From the NCBI GenBank assembly GCA_027024145.1, contig JALVTF010000032.1:1-41340 (forward strand): a stretch of 41,340 nucleotides of DNA, written 5' to 3'. Made by a program: the position numbers and the translations under genes. The notes under the pieces are model-generated. The model had not been told where the DNA came from. It searched no databases and was given only the letters and a program-made list of their open reading frames with translations. This stretch comes from Campylobacterales bacterium (GTDB taxonomy: Bacteria > Campylobacterota > Campylobacteria > Campylobacterales > Nitratiruptoraceae). How positions within the stretch are numbered: the stretch's first letter is position 1; every line of letters begins with the position of its first letter. This document shows positions 7,403 to 16,245 of this stretch, piece after piece.

Positions 7403-9274
7403 ATGAAATACGACGTCATCGTCATCGGCGGTGGTCATGCGGGGATAGAGGCGGCCCTTGCCGCTGCGCGTATGGGTGCAAAGACGCTGATGATAACGAT
7501 CCTAGCCGAGCAGATAGGGGCTGCCAGTTGTAACCCGGCTATCGGGGGGCTTGCGAAAGGGCATCTTGTCAAAGAAATCGACGCCCTGGGCGGGCAGATG
7601 GGGCTGACGACCGATAAAACGGGCATCCAGTTTCGCATCCTCAACGCCTCCAAAGGCCCTGCCGTGCGTGGTAGCCGCGCACAGATCGACATGGATCGCT
7701 ATCGCGTCTTTATGCGTACCATCGTGCTCAATACCCCAAACCTCGAAGTGGCTCAGGAGATGGTGGATCGCTTGCTGGTGCGAGGAGACGAGGTGGTGGG
7801 TGTGGAGACGAGTCTTAAAAACGTCTACCACGCAAAAAAGGTGATCGTCACTACGGGTACGTTTCTAAGAGGCCTCATCCATATCGGCGAAATCCGCCAG
7901 GAAGCAGGACGAGCCGGAGAGTTTGCCTCCACGGCGCTGAGCGATTCGCTAAGAAGCCTGGGACTCACTATGGGACGCCTCAAGACGGGCACGTGCGCCA
8001 GAATCGATGCCAAAACCATCGACTTTAGCAAGATGGAGGTGCAGCCAGGCGATGAAAATCCCGTCCCCTTTAGCTTTCGCACCGATAGGGCTACCTTCAA
8101 CCCCACGCAGCTGCCCTGCTACATCACCTATACAAACGAGCGCACTCATGAGATTATCGAATCCAACTTCCATCGCGCACCGCTCTTTACAGGCCAGATC
8201 GAAGGAGTGGGGCCCAGGTATTGCCCCAGCATCGAAGACAAGATCTATCGCTTCCGCGACAAGGAGCGTCACCATATCTTCGTAGAACCCCAGACCCTCG
8301 AAGCGACGGAGTACTACATCAATGGTCTCAGCACCTCACTGCCGCCCGATGTGCAGTTAGAGATGATACGCTCCATCAAAGGGCTCGAACACGCCAAGCC
8401 TGTGCGCTTTGGTTACGCTATCGAGTATGACTACGTCGATCCTACGGAGCTCAGGCATACGCTCGAGACCAAAAAGATCAAAAACCTCTACCTTGCAGGC
8501 CAGATCAACGGCACCACGGGGTATGAAGAGGCTGCAGCCCAGGGGCTCATGGCAGGTATCAATGCCGTTTTGGCTCTGCGCGGCGAAGAGCCGCTCATTT
8601 TGGGCCGTGATGAAGCCTATATCGGCGTGCTCATCGACGATCTCGTGACCAAAGGCACCAAAGAACCCTACAGAATGTTTACAAGCCGCGCGGAGTTTCG
8701 CCTGCTACTGCGTGAGGACAACGCAGATCTGCGCCTCATGCCCTACGGACATAGGCTCGGCCTCATCGACGAAGAGACCTATAGCCGCATGATGCGTAAA
8801 CGCGAGCAGATCCAAAAAGGTATGGTGTATCTCGAAGAGCACTATCTCACACCGACCAAAGAGAATCTCGCCTTCTTGGCCGAGATGGGTGAAGAGAAGA
8901 TCACCGACAAGACAAGCCTCAAAAATATCGCCGCACGTGCGAGCTTCACTATAGAGAAACTAGAAAAACTGGCTCCCATCATCAAAGATTTTAGCCCAGA
9001 GGCCAAAGAGCAGATACTCATCGAAGCCAAGTATCACCAGTACATCAAGAAGCAGCAAGAGCAGATAGCGAAAATGCACGAGCTCATGGATATCGAGATC
9101 CCTGAAGATCTCGATATCGATAGCATCAGCGGGCTCTCGAACGAAGTGAAGGAGAAGCTCAAAAAGTTCAAACCGCCCACACTCTTCGCGGCCAGTCAGA
9201 TAAGCGGTATCACACCGGCAGCCATCGAGATACTGCATATCTATATAAAAATGAAACAAAAAGGCAAAGCCTGA
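7403..9274 (+). CDS. mnmG: tRNA uridine-5-carboxymethylaminomethyl modification enzyme MnmG (GidA)
   Basis: A 623-residue FAD enzyme that with MnmE builds cmnm5U34/nm5U34 in wobble uridines. The Rossmann motif [19 protein letters not shown] is at the N-terminus; [20 protein letters not shown] and [12 protein letters not shown] are MnmG signatures; [12 protein letters not shown] and [17 protein letters not shown] follow, and the C-terminal helical MnmE/tRNA-binding part ends in [18 protein letters not shown]. The ATG at 7403 follows a GATGAGGTGA site (7391-7400) and gives [11 protein letters not shown]; an earlier in-frame ATG at 7343 overlaps the promoter. The length matches the family. Confidence 0.97.
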   Translation: MKYDVIVIGGGHAGIEAALAAARMGAKTLMITILAEQIGAASCNPAIGGLAKGHLVKEIDALGGQMGLTTDKTGIQFRILNASKGPAVRGSRAQIDMDRYRVFMRTIVLNTPNLEVAQEMVDRLLVRGDEVVGVETSLKNVYHAKKVIVTTGTFLRGLIHIGEIRQEAGRAGEFASTALSDSLRSLGLTMGRLKTGTCARIDAKTIDFSKMEVQPGDENPVPFSFRTDRATFNPTQLPCYITYTNERTHEIIESNFHRAPLFTGQIEGVGPRYCPSIEDKIYRFRDKERHHIFVEPQTLEATEYYINGLSTSLPPDVQLEMIRSIKGLEHAKPVRFGYAIEYDYVDPTELRHTLETKKIKNLYLAGQINGTTGYEEAAAQGLMAGINAVLALRGEEPLILGRDEAYIGVLIDDLVTKGTKEPYRMFTSRAEFRLLLREDNADLRLMPYGHRLGLIDEETYSRMMRKREQIQKGMVYLEEHYLTPTKENLAFLAEMGEEKITDKTSLKNIAARASFTIEKLEKLAPIIKDFSPEAKEQILIEAKYHQYIKKQQEQIAKMHELMDIEIPEDLDIDSISGLSNEVKEKLKKFKPPTLFAASQISGITPAAIEILHIYIKMKQKGKA

Positions 9275-9422
9275 TACCCTTGTGACCAATGTGTCCTCGA
9301 CGCGGTTGTCCACGACGGGTACCCCGAAGCTATCGCTTTTCGACCCGTCGGGCCAAAGCGTCTCGCACTACATTGTCCCAAGGGCATCTATTTTGGTATC
9401 TATTTCAACGAAGGAGGGGGAG
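9275..9422. other. 148-base gap between mnmG and the PseG-like gene
   Basis: The gap has no obvious promoter or hairpin. Its base composition and codon pattern look like coding DNA: it is open in the frame that continues mnmG past its stop (reading YPCDQCVLDAVVHDGYPEA...) and also in the frame of the following gene from an alternative start at 9282. It could be a short remnant of a lost gene or an N-terminal extension; nothing recognisable was found. Confidence 0.3.
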
Positions 9423-10292
9423 ATGACTATCTATTTCTATGCCAAGACCGACAATCGCTTGGGGCTCGATCGTCTCAGACGCACCGCTGCACTGGCGCGC
9501 GAGCTGCAAAAAGAGCATGATGTCTATTTCATGACTACAGAGTTTCGCTCGGCCACCTACGCCAAGCGGGTGCTGGGTATCGAAAAAGCCGTGGGGATCG
9601 AAGATTTTCGCAATATCGGCACCGTGTGTGAGCGAGGCGATGTGATCGTCTATGATAGCGACGAGCACAACGAGTCTATCCACCAGGAGATGATCGACTA
9701 CTTCGGCAACTTCTTTCGCATTAGCTACGATCCCAAAGATGTGCCTAAAGAGGGTGAAATACTCATCTCCCCCTATCTCGTGGGTGCAAATGTCATCAAT
9801 GCCATTTTAGTCGATCCGCACTATTTTGCAGCGCCCCAAAAAGATCTGCGGCTCTTTTTTTACGGCGATAGCGACTACGAGCGCGCCATGCTCACCATAG
9901 CTCCCCAGGTGAGCGAGTTCGATTTGGATCTATTGGAAGGGTTCTACTTTTTTCTGGATATGGAAGAAAAACTGAACAAATTCTTCAAAAATATTTATGA
10001 AAGTGAAGAGTATCCCGCAATTTTGCCACGAGCTTCAGTCTGCATTACGCACGCACCCCAAAGCGCACTCGAAGCAGCAGCGAGCGGCGCGAAGGTGATC
10101 TATTTCGGTGCGGATGAGGAGTATGCCCAGCTACTGGGTCGTGCCGGCATCCTCAATATGGGGATTTTCGACAAATCCAGACTCCAAGAGGCGCTTTTGA
10201 AGGTCACTGCTGCTAAGAGTGCATACATCCAAAAATTAGGTGTAGCGCAGTGCGCTCAAAAACTGCTTGCATCCATAGAAACGCATAAATAG
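9423..10292 (+). CDS. PseG-like GT-B-fold protein, function unassigned
   Basis: A 289-residue soluble protein. The N-terminus IYFYAKTDNRLGLDRLRRTAALARELQ resembles the PseG/SpsG family start (RaD-x-x-x-G-x-GH-x-x-R-x-x-x-LA), and the C-terminal half has the GT-B-type block ASVCITHAPQSALEAAASGAKVIYFG, similar to the nucleotide-sugar-binding part of PseG and MurG-like proteins. The usual PseG catalytic GH pair is not seen. It may act on a nucleotide-activated sugar, for example in surface glycan or flagellin modification, but no other such gene is here. The ATG at 9423 is chosen for its strong AAGGAGGGGG site (9411-9420); a start at 9282 would add 47 residues that look unrelated to the family. 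Confidence 0.5.
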   Translation: MTIYFYAKTDNRLGLDRLRRTAALARELQKEHDVYFMTTEFRSATYAKRVLGIEKAVGIEDFRNIGTVCERGDVIVYDSDEHNESIHQEMIDYFGNFFRISYDPKDVPKEGEILISPYLVGANVINAILVDPHYFAAPQKDLRLFFYGDSDYERAMLTIAPQVSEFDLDLLEGFYFFLDMEEKLNKFFKNIYESEEYPAILPRASVCITHAPQSALEAAASGAKVIYFGADEEYAQLLGRAGILNMGIFDKSRLQEALLKVTAAKSAYIQKLGVAQCAQKLLASIETHK

Positions 10293-10333
10293 CTTAAACA
10301 GAACTTAATTTTACATTTCCTTAATATTTTTTG

Positions 10334-10339
10334 TATTAT
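10334..10339 (+). promoter_or_regulatory. candidate -10 box for petABC
   Basis: TATTAT in an AT-rich stretch (10305-10360) with periodic T runs, 36 bases upstream of the petA ATG. The ribosome site AAGGA is at 10364-10368. No -35 consensus is seen. Confidence 0.4.
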
Positions 10340-10374
10340 CATGTATTGACCAAAAAATTTCAAAAGGATTGTCC

Positions 10375-10890
10375 ATGGCACAGAGCAGACGTGACTTCCT
10401 TGGAATGGTCTTTGGTACGTTTGCGGGAGCCGGCGGATTGGCGGCTCTGTATGCGATGAAGCGTACCTGGGATCCATTGCCAAGCGTTATGGCGGCCGGT
10501 TTTACCACAGTCGATCTCTCCCCCATGAAGCCCGGTGAGTTTCGTACGGTAACATGGCGGGGAAAACCCATCTTCATCCTCAAAAAGCCACCTGAAGAAA
10601 ACTGTAACCATCTGCCTGATGAGACGAAAAAGCGTCTTGTAAAGGTGGGTGATGCAGAGTATCTGGTAATGATAGGTCTTTGTACACACCTTGGATGTAT
10701 CCCAAACTGGGAGCCTGAGAAGAAGATCTTCCACTGTGCATGCCATGGTGGTGAATACGATGCTTGCGGTGTGAATACCTTCGGACCTCCTCCACGACCT
10801 ATGGATATTCCTCCATTTAAGATAGAGGGGACGAAACTGGTGCTCGGTGAAGAGGGACCTGAGTATAAAAAAATGGTCGGTAAAGCGTAA
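10375..10890 (+). CDS. petA: ubiquinol/menaquinol-cytochrome c reductase, Rieske iron-sulfur subunit
   Basis: A 171-residue Rieske protein of the bc1 complex. SRRDFLG at residues 4-10 followed by a hydrophobic helix is a Tat-type signal anchor. The [2Fe-2S] ligands are C103 and H105 (CTHLGC) and C121 and H124 (CACHGG), with C108 and C123 positioned for the stabilising disulfide. The serine that follows box II in high-potential Rieske proteins (CPCHGS) is replaced by glycine (G126), which is known to lower the cluster potential and fits menaquinol oxidation. The ATG at 10375 is preferred over a TTG two codons earlier because of the AAGGA site at 10364-10368. It is the first gene of petABC. Confidence 0.96.
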   Translation: MAQSRRDFLGMVFGTFAGAGGLAALYAMKRTWDPLPSVMAAGFTTVDLSPMKPGEFRTVTWRGKPIFILKKPPEENCNHLPDETKKRLVKVGDAEYLVMIGLCTHLGCIPNWEPEKKIFHCACHGGEYDACGVNTFGPPPRPMDIPPFKIEGTKLVLGEEGPEYKKMVGKA

Positions 10891-10899
10891 GGAGCGGAT

Positions 10900-12300
10900 A
10901 TGGCACATTTTACAAAAGCGAACAGCCTCCACGAGTGGCTCGATCAGCGCCTGGCCATAGACAAACTATGGAAAGTTTTGGCGGCTGAATATTGGGTACC
11001 CAAAAACATCAATTTCCTTTGGGCAATGGGTGTCGTGCTTTTGACGATGTTCTCCATCCTCGTCATCAGCGGTATTTTCCTTTTGATGTACTACAAACCG
11101 GATACTAAGCTGGCATTCGATAGTGTCAACTACACCATCATGCAAGAGGTGTGGTTCGGATGGCTTTGGCGCCACATGCACGCGGTGGCGGCTTCTGTGG
11201 TCTTCCTGGTTATCTATATCCACATGTTTACCGGTATCTACTACGCTTCCTACAAGCGTGGTCGTGAGATGATCTGGATTTCGGGGATGCTGCTCTTTGT
11301 TACCTTCAGTGCCGAGGCCTTTAGTGGATACATGCTTCCCTGGGGACAGATGAGCTACTGGGCGGCACAAGTTATCACCAACCTTTTCGGCGGTATCCCA
11401 TTTATCGGTAAAGATCTCGTCGTTTGGATTCGCGGGAACTTCTATGTCTCCGATCCGACATTGACACGCTTTTTCATGCTGCACGTGCTCTTGATGCCGC
11501 TTATCATTATGGCGATCATCGGGTTGCACTTTTATAGCCTCCGCTTCCCACACGTTAACAACCAAGACGGTGAAGAGATCGATTTTGATGCTGAAGCGGA
11601 AAAATATAAAGCGGGCCTCAAAAAAGAGTCCAAAGTGATTCCGTTCTGGCCGGTCTTTATCTCCAAAGACCTCTTTGTGTTGGGTGTATTCTTGATCTTC
11701 TATTTCTATCTCGTGTTCTATCACTATGAATTTGCAATGGATCCGATCAATTTCGATCCTGCCAACCCTATGAAGACACCGCCACACATCTATCCTGAGT
11801 GGTACTTCTTGTGGAGCTATGAGGTACTGCGTGGATTCTTCTTCCCTGTAGGAAGTCTCAGTGCGATGGATATGGGTCTTATAGCTTTTGGTATCGCAAA
11901 CGTGATCTTTTTTGCACTTCCTTGGTTTGACAAAAACGACGAAGTGGCACCTGCTGCCCGCCGTAGCGGCTTTTTCGTATGGTTCTGGCTGATGGTGATC
12001 GATATGATCATCCTCACCATCTGGGGTAAACTGCCACCAACAGGTTTCAATGCCTATATCGGCTACGTGGCGGCTGTCGGTTTCTTGGCTCTTTGGGCGG
12101 CATTGCCTGCAGTGACGGCACGCAAAAAAGGTCTGCTCGGTTTCGTGATTCTCATGACTTTGGCGCTCTATATCGCCGGATACATGGAATATGCGAAGAC
12201 TCTTGGCAACGGAATTGTTATCGTAGCGCTCTTTATCATCTTCTACGCGCTCTTTTTCCTCAATCCGGTGTTCGTACGTAATAGAGGGGGTGCACAATGA
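10900..12300 (+). CDS. petB: cytochrome b subunit of the bc1 complex
   Basis: A 466-residue integral membrane protein with about eight to ten helices. Heme ligands are in WRHMHAVAASVVFLVIYIHM and in HVLLMPLIIMAIIGLHFY. The Qo-site motif PEWY is visible in IYPEWYFLWSYEVLRGF. The C-terminal end carries two or three extra hydrophobic segments. The ribosome site AAGGAGCGG (10889-10897) precedes the ATG 9 bases after petA. It overlaps petC as ATGA. It carries electrons across the membrane between quinol oxidation and quinone reduction sites. Confidence 0.96.
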   Translation: MAHFTKANSLHEWLDQRLAIDKLWKVLAAEYWVPKNINFLWAMGVVLLTMFSILVISGIFLLMYYKPDTKLAFDSVNYTIMQEVWFGWLWRHMHAVAASVVFLVIYIHMFTGIYYASYKRGREMIWISGMLLFVTFSAEAFSGYMLPWGQMSYWAAQVITNLFGGIPFIGKDLVVWIRGNFYVSDPTLTRFFMLHVLLMPLIIMAIIGLHFYSLRFPHVNNQDGEEIDFDAEAEKYKAGLKKESKVIPFWPVFISKDLFVLGVFLIFYFYLVFYHYEFAMDPINFDPANPMKTPPHIYPEWYFLWSYEVLRGFFFPVGSLSAMDMGLIAFGIANVIFFALPWFDKNDEVAPAARRSGFFVWFWLMVIDMIILTIWGKLPPTGFNAYIGYVAAVGFLALWAALPAVTARKKGLLGFVILMTLALYIAGYMEYAKTLGNGIVIVALFIIFYALFFLNPVFVRNRGGAQ

Positions 12301-13211
12301 AAGAACTCAAGATTCTCTTCATCATCGCAGTGCTTGTAGGTATTACATACTGGGGGATCGAGCCGTATGCGCATTCGAAAATGCACCCTCACCATGAGCC
12401 TGCGACATTTGCCTATGCCGACCTGAAGCCTTTGCATCTCAAAGGTGATCCCAAAAAAGGTGCGCAGGCGATTATGAACAACGGCTGTACGGGATGTCAC
12501 TCCATTGCGAGCCAACACATCCCTGCTCCGATGGATCCTGTGGCAGCGAGTGCGAGCTACGGTGTGCGTCCACCGGATCTTAGCAACATCGCTGCAGTCG
12601 TAGATCACAAATTCTTGGCGAACTTCATCAAAGATCCTGTCAAAGCGATGAAGCTTGCGCATAAATTCAACGCTAAACGAGCGTTCCCGATGCCAAATTT
12701 CTACGGAAGCGATCAAGATTTGGCCGATATCGTAGCGTATCTGGTCTCTATCGCTCCAAAAGAGCTCTCACCAAAAGAGGCTTTCGAGACCGCATGTGGA
12801 CGCTGTCATAATGTGCGCTACGACAAATGGACTGTCATCGGTGAAAAACCGAAATTCAAAACAGAAGTCCAAAAAGCCGATTTCGAGCTCAAGCTCGCCA
12901 AATATGAAGCGAACCTCAAAAAATATCTGGGCACCACGCCTCCGGATCTAAGCATGTTCATCCGCAGCCGTGGACCTGAATATATCCGCGATTTTGTGGA
13001 AGATCCACAAAAACTGCTCCACGGAACGGCGATGCCACGCGTGGGTCTGACGAAAGAAGCTACTGAAAAAGTGATCGCCTATCTTGAAAAAGTGGGTGAC
13101 AGAAAGAAAGAAAAACGTGACAAACTCGGTGTATGGGTGCTTCTGTACTTCGTCATCTTCAGTGTACTCGCATATTTGTGGAAACAAAAAATCTGGAGAG
13201 AACTCCACTAA
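12297..13211 (+). CDS. petC: diheme cytochrome c subunit of the bc1 complex
   Basis: A 304-residue protein with an N-terminal membrane anchor/signal (residues 5-20), two heme-binding motifs CTGCH (64-68) and CGRCH (167-171), and a C-terminal membrane helix (WVLLYFVIFSVLAYLW). Methionine axial ligands are likely in FPMPNFYG and TAMPRVGL. Campylobacterota use such a diheme subunit in place of monoheme cytochrome c1. It takes electrons from the Rieske protein and passes them to soluble or lipid-anchored cytochromes. It ends the petABC operon; a perfect palindrome follows at 13215. Confidence 0.94.
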   Translation: MKELKILFIIAVLVGITYWGIEPYAHSKMHPHHEPATFAYADLKPLHLKGDPKKGAQAIMNNGCTGCHSIASQHIPAPMDPVAASASYGVRPPDLSNIAAVVDHKFLANFIKDPVKAMKLAHKFNAKRAFPMPNFYGSDQDLADIVAYLVSIAPKELSPKEAFETACGRCHNVRYDKWTVIGEKPKFKTEVQKADFELKLAKYEANLKKYLGTTPPDLSMFIRSRGPEYIRDFVEDPQKLLHGTAMPRVGLTKEATEKVIAYLEKVGDRKKEKRDKLGVWVLLYFVIFSVLAYLWKQKIWRELH

Positions 13212-13214
13212 TCT

Positions 13215-13236
13215 TCGGAAGGCTTAAGCCTTCCGA
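13215..13236 (+). terminator. 22-base perfect palindrome after petABC
   Basis: TCGGAAGGCTTAAGCCTTCC plus GA reads identically on both strands. As RNA it folds into a 9-bp stem with a TTAA loop, 3 bases after the petC stop. The downstream T-richness (CTTTTCTTAATCTTCCTTTTTTT) is interrupted, so it is a moderate rather than ideal intrinsic terminator. Confidence 0.6.
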
Positions 13237-13274
13237 TATGCACTTTTCTTAATCTTCCTTTTTTTATTTTCTGC

Positions 13275-13280
13275 TACAAT
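13275..13280 (+). promoter_or_regulatory. candidate -10 box for moaA-queE-queD
   Basis: TACAAT preceded by a T-rich run (13257-13270), 26 bases upstream of the moaA ATG. An AGAAAGAGG ribosome site lies at 13294-13302. Confidence 0.45.
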
Positions 13281-13306
13281 CTACTAAAAACAGAAGAAAG
13301 AGGCCT

Positions 13307-14275
13307 ATGCTCATCGACGGACACGGCAGAAAAGTCAACTATCTGCGTATCTCTTTGACCGAACGCTGTAACTTTCGCTGCCAGTACTGTATGCCAGAAA
13401 AACCCTTTAGCTGGGTGCCAAAAGAAAATCTGCTGAGTTTCGAGGAGCTCTTCAAGTTCGTCAAGGCAGCCATCGATATGGGCATCGAAAAGATTCGCCT
13501 CACAGGGGGCGAGCCCACTCTGCGCAAGGATCTGGACAAGTTCATCAAGATGATCTACGACTACAAGCCCGACATCGATCTGGCCATGACCACAAACGGC
13601 TATCTGTTAGCCGACATCGCCCAAGATCTCAAAAACGCAGGACTCAAACGCATCAACATCTCTCTCGATTCCCTGCGTCCTGAGCGGGCACGTATCATCG
13701 CAGGCAAGGATGTATTAGAACGCGTCCTTGCAGGTATCGAAGCAGCACGACAAGCCGGCCTCAAAGTCAAGATCAACATGGTGCCTCTCAAAGGCCTCAA
13801 CGATGACGAAATCGTGGATATTCTCGAATTTGGCAAAGAGCGTGGCATGCAGGTGCGCTTCATCGAATATATGGAAAATGTCCATGCATACAGTGCGCTC
13901 AAAGGGATGCATGGCAAGGAGATCCTTGAGCGAATCAAGGAAAAGTACGAGATTCAAAAGATAGGTCGCCAAGGGAGCAGTCCTGCGTTTTTATACCGAC
14001 TTAAAAACGAAGAGTATGTCTTCGGTCTCATCGATCCGCATAAGCATGACTTTTGCGAAAGCTGCAACCGCATTCGTCTCACGGCCGAGGGGTATCTCAT
14101 CCCCTGCCTCTATTTCGACGAAGCGATGAGCATCAAGGATGCTGTGCAAGCTGGAGATATCGACAAGGCGGTGGATATTCTCAAAACGGTCCTTGCCAAC
14201 AAACCCAAAGAGAATCGTTGGAGCGAAGAGAAAAACGAAGCATCCAGCAGAGCCTTTTATGAAACGGGAGGGTAA
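13307..14275 (+). CDS. moaA: GTP 3',8-cyclase (molybdenum cofactor biosynthesis)
   Basis: A 322-residue radical-SAM enzyme that converts GTP to (8S)-3',8-cyclo-GTP, the first step of molybdopterin synthesis. The N-terminal cluster motif is C21-x3-C25-x2-C28 in [23 protein letters not shown] is the SAM-binding block; the C-terminal second [4Fe-4S] cluster motif [14 protein letters not shown]...PCL binds the substrate. Its product supports the Mo-enzyme at the end of the window, together with moeA at 16231. The terminal GG (ETGG) is the conserved MoaA tail. queE follows directly on its stop codon. Confidence 0.96.
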   Translation: MLIDGHGRKVNYLRISLTERCNFRCQYCMPEKPFSWVPKENLLSFEELFKFVKAAIDMGIEKIRLTGGEPTLRKDLDKFIKMIYDYKPDIDLAMTTNGYLLADIAQDLKNAGLKRINISLDSLRPERARIIAGKDVLERVLAGIEAARQAGLKVKINMVPLKGLNDDEIVDILEFGKERGMQVRFIEYMENVHAYSALKGMHGKEILERIKEKYEIQKIGRQGSSPAFLYRLKNEEYVFGLIDPHKHDFCESCNRIRLTAEGYLIPCLYFDEAMSIKDAVQAGDIDKAVDILKTVLANKPKENRWSEEKNEASSRAFYETGG

Positions 14276-15034
14276 ATGCTCTATTTAACGGAACATTTCT
14301 ATTCGATTCAAGGCGAGGGCAAGTTTGTCGGCACACCCAGTATCTTTTTTCGCTTCGGAGGTTGCAATCTCAAGTGCCCAAGCTTTGGAGAGTACTTCGC
14401 CAAAGGCAAAAAGGTTTTTGGGTGTGATAGTGTGCATGCGGTTAATCGCAACCTTTTCCAAGAGGATTGGCGTCCGATAGAGCATGTGCAGGAGCTTCAA
14501 GATATCCTGCAAGACCATGTACAGCATTTGGAATTCAAACCCCATGTGGTGCTCACCGGCGGCGAGCCGTTGCTGTATTGGAACAATGCGGCTTTCTATG
14601 GATTCGTAGAGTATTTGGTACAAGAGGGTTTTATCGTGACCATCGAGACCAATGCCACGATCGAGATAGATTTCGATGCCTGTCCTGTTTACAAAGATGT
14701 CATCTTCGCGATGGCGGTGAAGCTCTCCAACAGCGGTGAACCCTACGAAAAGCGCGTCAACAAAGCCGCCATCGAGGCTATTGTGCGCAACACCGCCTAC
14801 AGTTTTTTCAAATTCACTTTGGGTGCCGGCATCATAGAGTTCGATGCATATGAGCAGATCGCCGATATCGTGGGAGAGTATCCCGAAGTAGAGGTTTTTT
14901 GCATGCCCCTTGGCGATAGATTGCAAACACTTCGTAAAAACGCTCCTTTAGTCGCGGAGTTTTGCATGCTCCATGGATTTATCTATAGCGATAGATTGCA
15001 GGTGCGACTCTGGAACAGAGAGAAAATGAGGTGA
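14276..15034 (+). CDS. queE: 7-carboxy-7-deazaguanine synthase, extended-cysteine type
   Basis: A 252-residue radical-SAM enzyme of queuosine synthesis. YSIQGEGKFVGTPSIFFRFGGC is the QueE N-terminus (split here between residues 9 and 30), and LTGGEPLLY is the SAM-binding motif. The cluster cysteines appear to be C30, C34 and C50 (C-x3-C-x15-C), where the textbook radical-SAM pattern is C-x3-C-x2-C, so there is an insert of about 13 residues before the third cysteine. This looks like the epsilon-proteobacterial form of QueE. The ATG directly abuts the moaA TAA; an ACGGGAGGG site (14265-14273) precedes it. queD follows after 3 bases. Confidence 0.88.
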   Translation: MLYLTEHFYSIQGEGKFVGTPSIFFRFGGCNLKCPSFGEYFAKGKKVFGCDSVHAVNRNLFQEDWRPIEHVQELQDILQDHVQHLEFKPHVVLTGGEPLLYWNNAAFYGFVEYLVQEGFIVTIETNATIEIDFDACPVYKDVIFAMAVKLSNSGEPYEKRVNKAAIEAIVRNTAYSFFKFTLGAGIIEFDAYEQIADIVGEYPEVEVFCMPLGDRLQTLRKNAPLVAEFCMLHGFIYSDRLQVRLWNREKMR

Positions 15035-15037
15035 AAA

Positions 15038-15619
15038 ATGGAGATACGCAAACTCTATAAATTCGAAAATGCGCATATCGTGCGGGGTTGTACCAGTAGA
15101 CGCTGCAGCGAATCGATCCATGGGCACTCCTATAAGGTGGAGCTCATTTTTAGCTCCGATTACCTCGATAGGGGGCAGATGGTCTATGACTTTGGACTTA
15201 CCAAACTTACGATCAAAGAACTTATCGACTCTTTCGACCATGCCATTACGCTTTGGAGCGGCGACGATCCTGAGTATCTGCGTGCTATGAAAAAGTGGAG
15301 TAGACGCTGGGTGGAGCTGCCTGTGAGTCCCAGTGCCGAGCAGTATGCGCGTGTGATACTTTTGATGGTGGATTTGGTGCTTGCAAACACCGAAACGGTC
15401 AATTTAGAAAAAGATGTTATAATCTCCCACGTGATCGTGCATGAGACCGATACGGGCTATGCCAAAGCTTCACGCAAAGACGCTTTTAGCGATGTTATGG
15501 GACGTATCGATCTGGCACAAATCAAGTTTTCGGATGGTGTACGCGAAGAGTGGAGTGATCCCGATATCTGGGAGAAACTCCTTCGCGGACACAAAATCGT
15601 CAATCCGAAAAAAATCTAA
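15038..15619 (+). CDS. queD: 6-carboxy-5,6,7,8-tetrahydropterin synthase
   Basis: A 193-residue member of the PTPS family, acting before QueE in queuosine synthesis. Zn ligands are H13, H28 and H30 (FENAHIV and SIHGHSY), and the catalytic cysteine is C23. DSFDHAITL carries the conserved D-H pair. The C-terminal 60 residues extend past the core domain. It lies 3 bases after queE with AATGAGGTG as ribosome site (15025-15033), so moaA-queE-queD look like one transcript. Confidence 0.93.
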   Translation: MEIRKLYKFENAHIVRGCTSRRCSESIHGHSYKVELIFSSDYLDRGQMVYDFGLTKLTIKELIDSFDHAITLWSGDDPEYLRAMKKWSRRWVELPVSPSAEQYARVILLMVDLVLANTETVNLEKDVIISHVIVHETDTGYAKASRKDAFSDVMGRIDLAQIKFSDGVREEWSDPDIWEKLLRGHKIVNPKKI

Positions 15620-15630
15620 AGGAGTTTTTC

Positions 15631-16218
15631 ATGAAAAGAATCGCACTCGTTTCGGTAGCTGTCGCTGCACTGTTGCTCACAGGATGTCAGAAAAAAGAAT
15701 CATCTACGCAAGCAAACGCACAAACACAACAAACACAACAAACGCAAGCTCCAAAAGCCCAAGCTTCTGCTCCACAAGCAGCAAAACCCGCTGCTGAGCC
15801 TGCACAAAAAACCGAAGCTGCCAAAGCGGCTCCCAGTGTGACACAGCAAGCTAAAGAGGCTGCGAAGAGCGCGACACAAGCTGTCAAAGAAAAAGCGCAA
15901 GAGAGTGTCAATAAAGCCAAAGAAGCCGTCGCAGCGGCTACGGGTGGAGCTACTGCAAGCGCATCGGCAGACAAAGGAAAAGAGCTTTTCGCCAAATGTG
16001 CGGCATGCCACGGACCAAACGGTGAAAAACATGCTCTTGGAAAATCCGGCATCATTGGCGGTATGGCAAAAGATGAGCTCGTTAAAAAAATCAAAGGCTA
16101 CAAAGCCGGCACACTCAACCAATACGGCATGGGTGCTTTGATGCATGGACAAGTGGCGAGCCTCAGCGACGCCGATATCGAAGCTCTGGCTACCTATATC
16201 TCTTCACTGAAAAAGTAA
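15631..16218 (+). CDS. lipoprotein c-type cytochrome with Ala/Gln-rich tether
   Basis: A 195-residue protein. The signal peptide ends in the lipobox LLLTGC with C19 as the lipidated residue. Residues 20-60 are low-complexity (Q, T, A, P; AQTQQTQQTQ), residues 60-105 are an Ala/Lys/Glu-rich helix, and residues 112-195 form a single monoheme cytochrome c domain (CAACH at 123-127; distal methionine probably in YGMGALMHGQ). It is therefore a heme domain on a long flexible arm anchored to a membrane, a good electron shuttle between the bc1 complex and a terminal oxidase or other periplasmic reductase. The gene is 11 bases after queD with its own AAAGGAG site; a hairpin follows. Confidence 0.9.
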   Translation: MKRIALVSVAVAALLLTGCQKKESSTQANAQTQQTQQTQAPKAQASAPQAAKPAAEPAQKTEAAKAAPSVTQQAKEAAKSATQAVKEKAQESVNKAKEAVAAATGGATASASADKGKELFAKCAACHGPNGEKHALGKSGIIGGMAKDELVKKIKGYKAGTLNQYGMGALMHGQVASLSDADIEALATYISSLKK

Positions 16219-16222
16219 CTTC

Positions 16223-16245
16223 GTCAGCGCTCATACGGCGCTGAC
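16223..16245. terminator. hairpin shared by convergent cytochrome and moeA genes
   Basis: GTCAGCGC and GCGCTGAC flank a 7-base loop (stem 16223-16230 with 16238-16245). It sits between the convergent genes and overlaps the last codons of moeA. No long T run follows on either side, so the call as terminator rests on position. Confidence 0.4.

Noticed and set aside
10966-12297. Long minus-strand reading frame of 443 residues opposite petB
   Set aside because: It is a mirror of the GC-biased petB gene; its His/Asp/Glu-rich composition is unlike a protein, and no ribosome site is present.
15715-15760. Short CA/AACA-rich repeat resembling a tandem repeat or microsatellite
   Set aside because: It is in-frame low-complexity Gln/Thr coding within the lipoprotein tether and not a separate repeat element.
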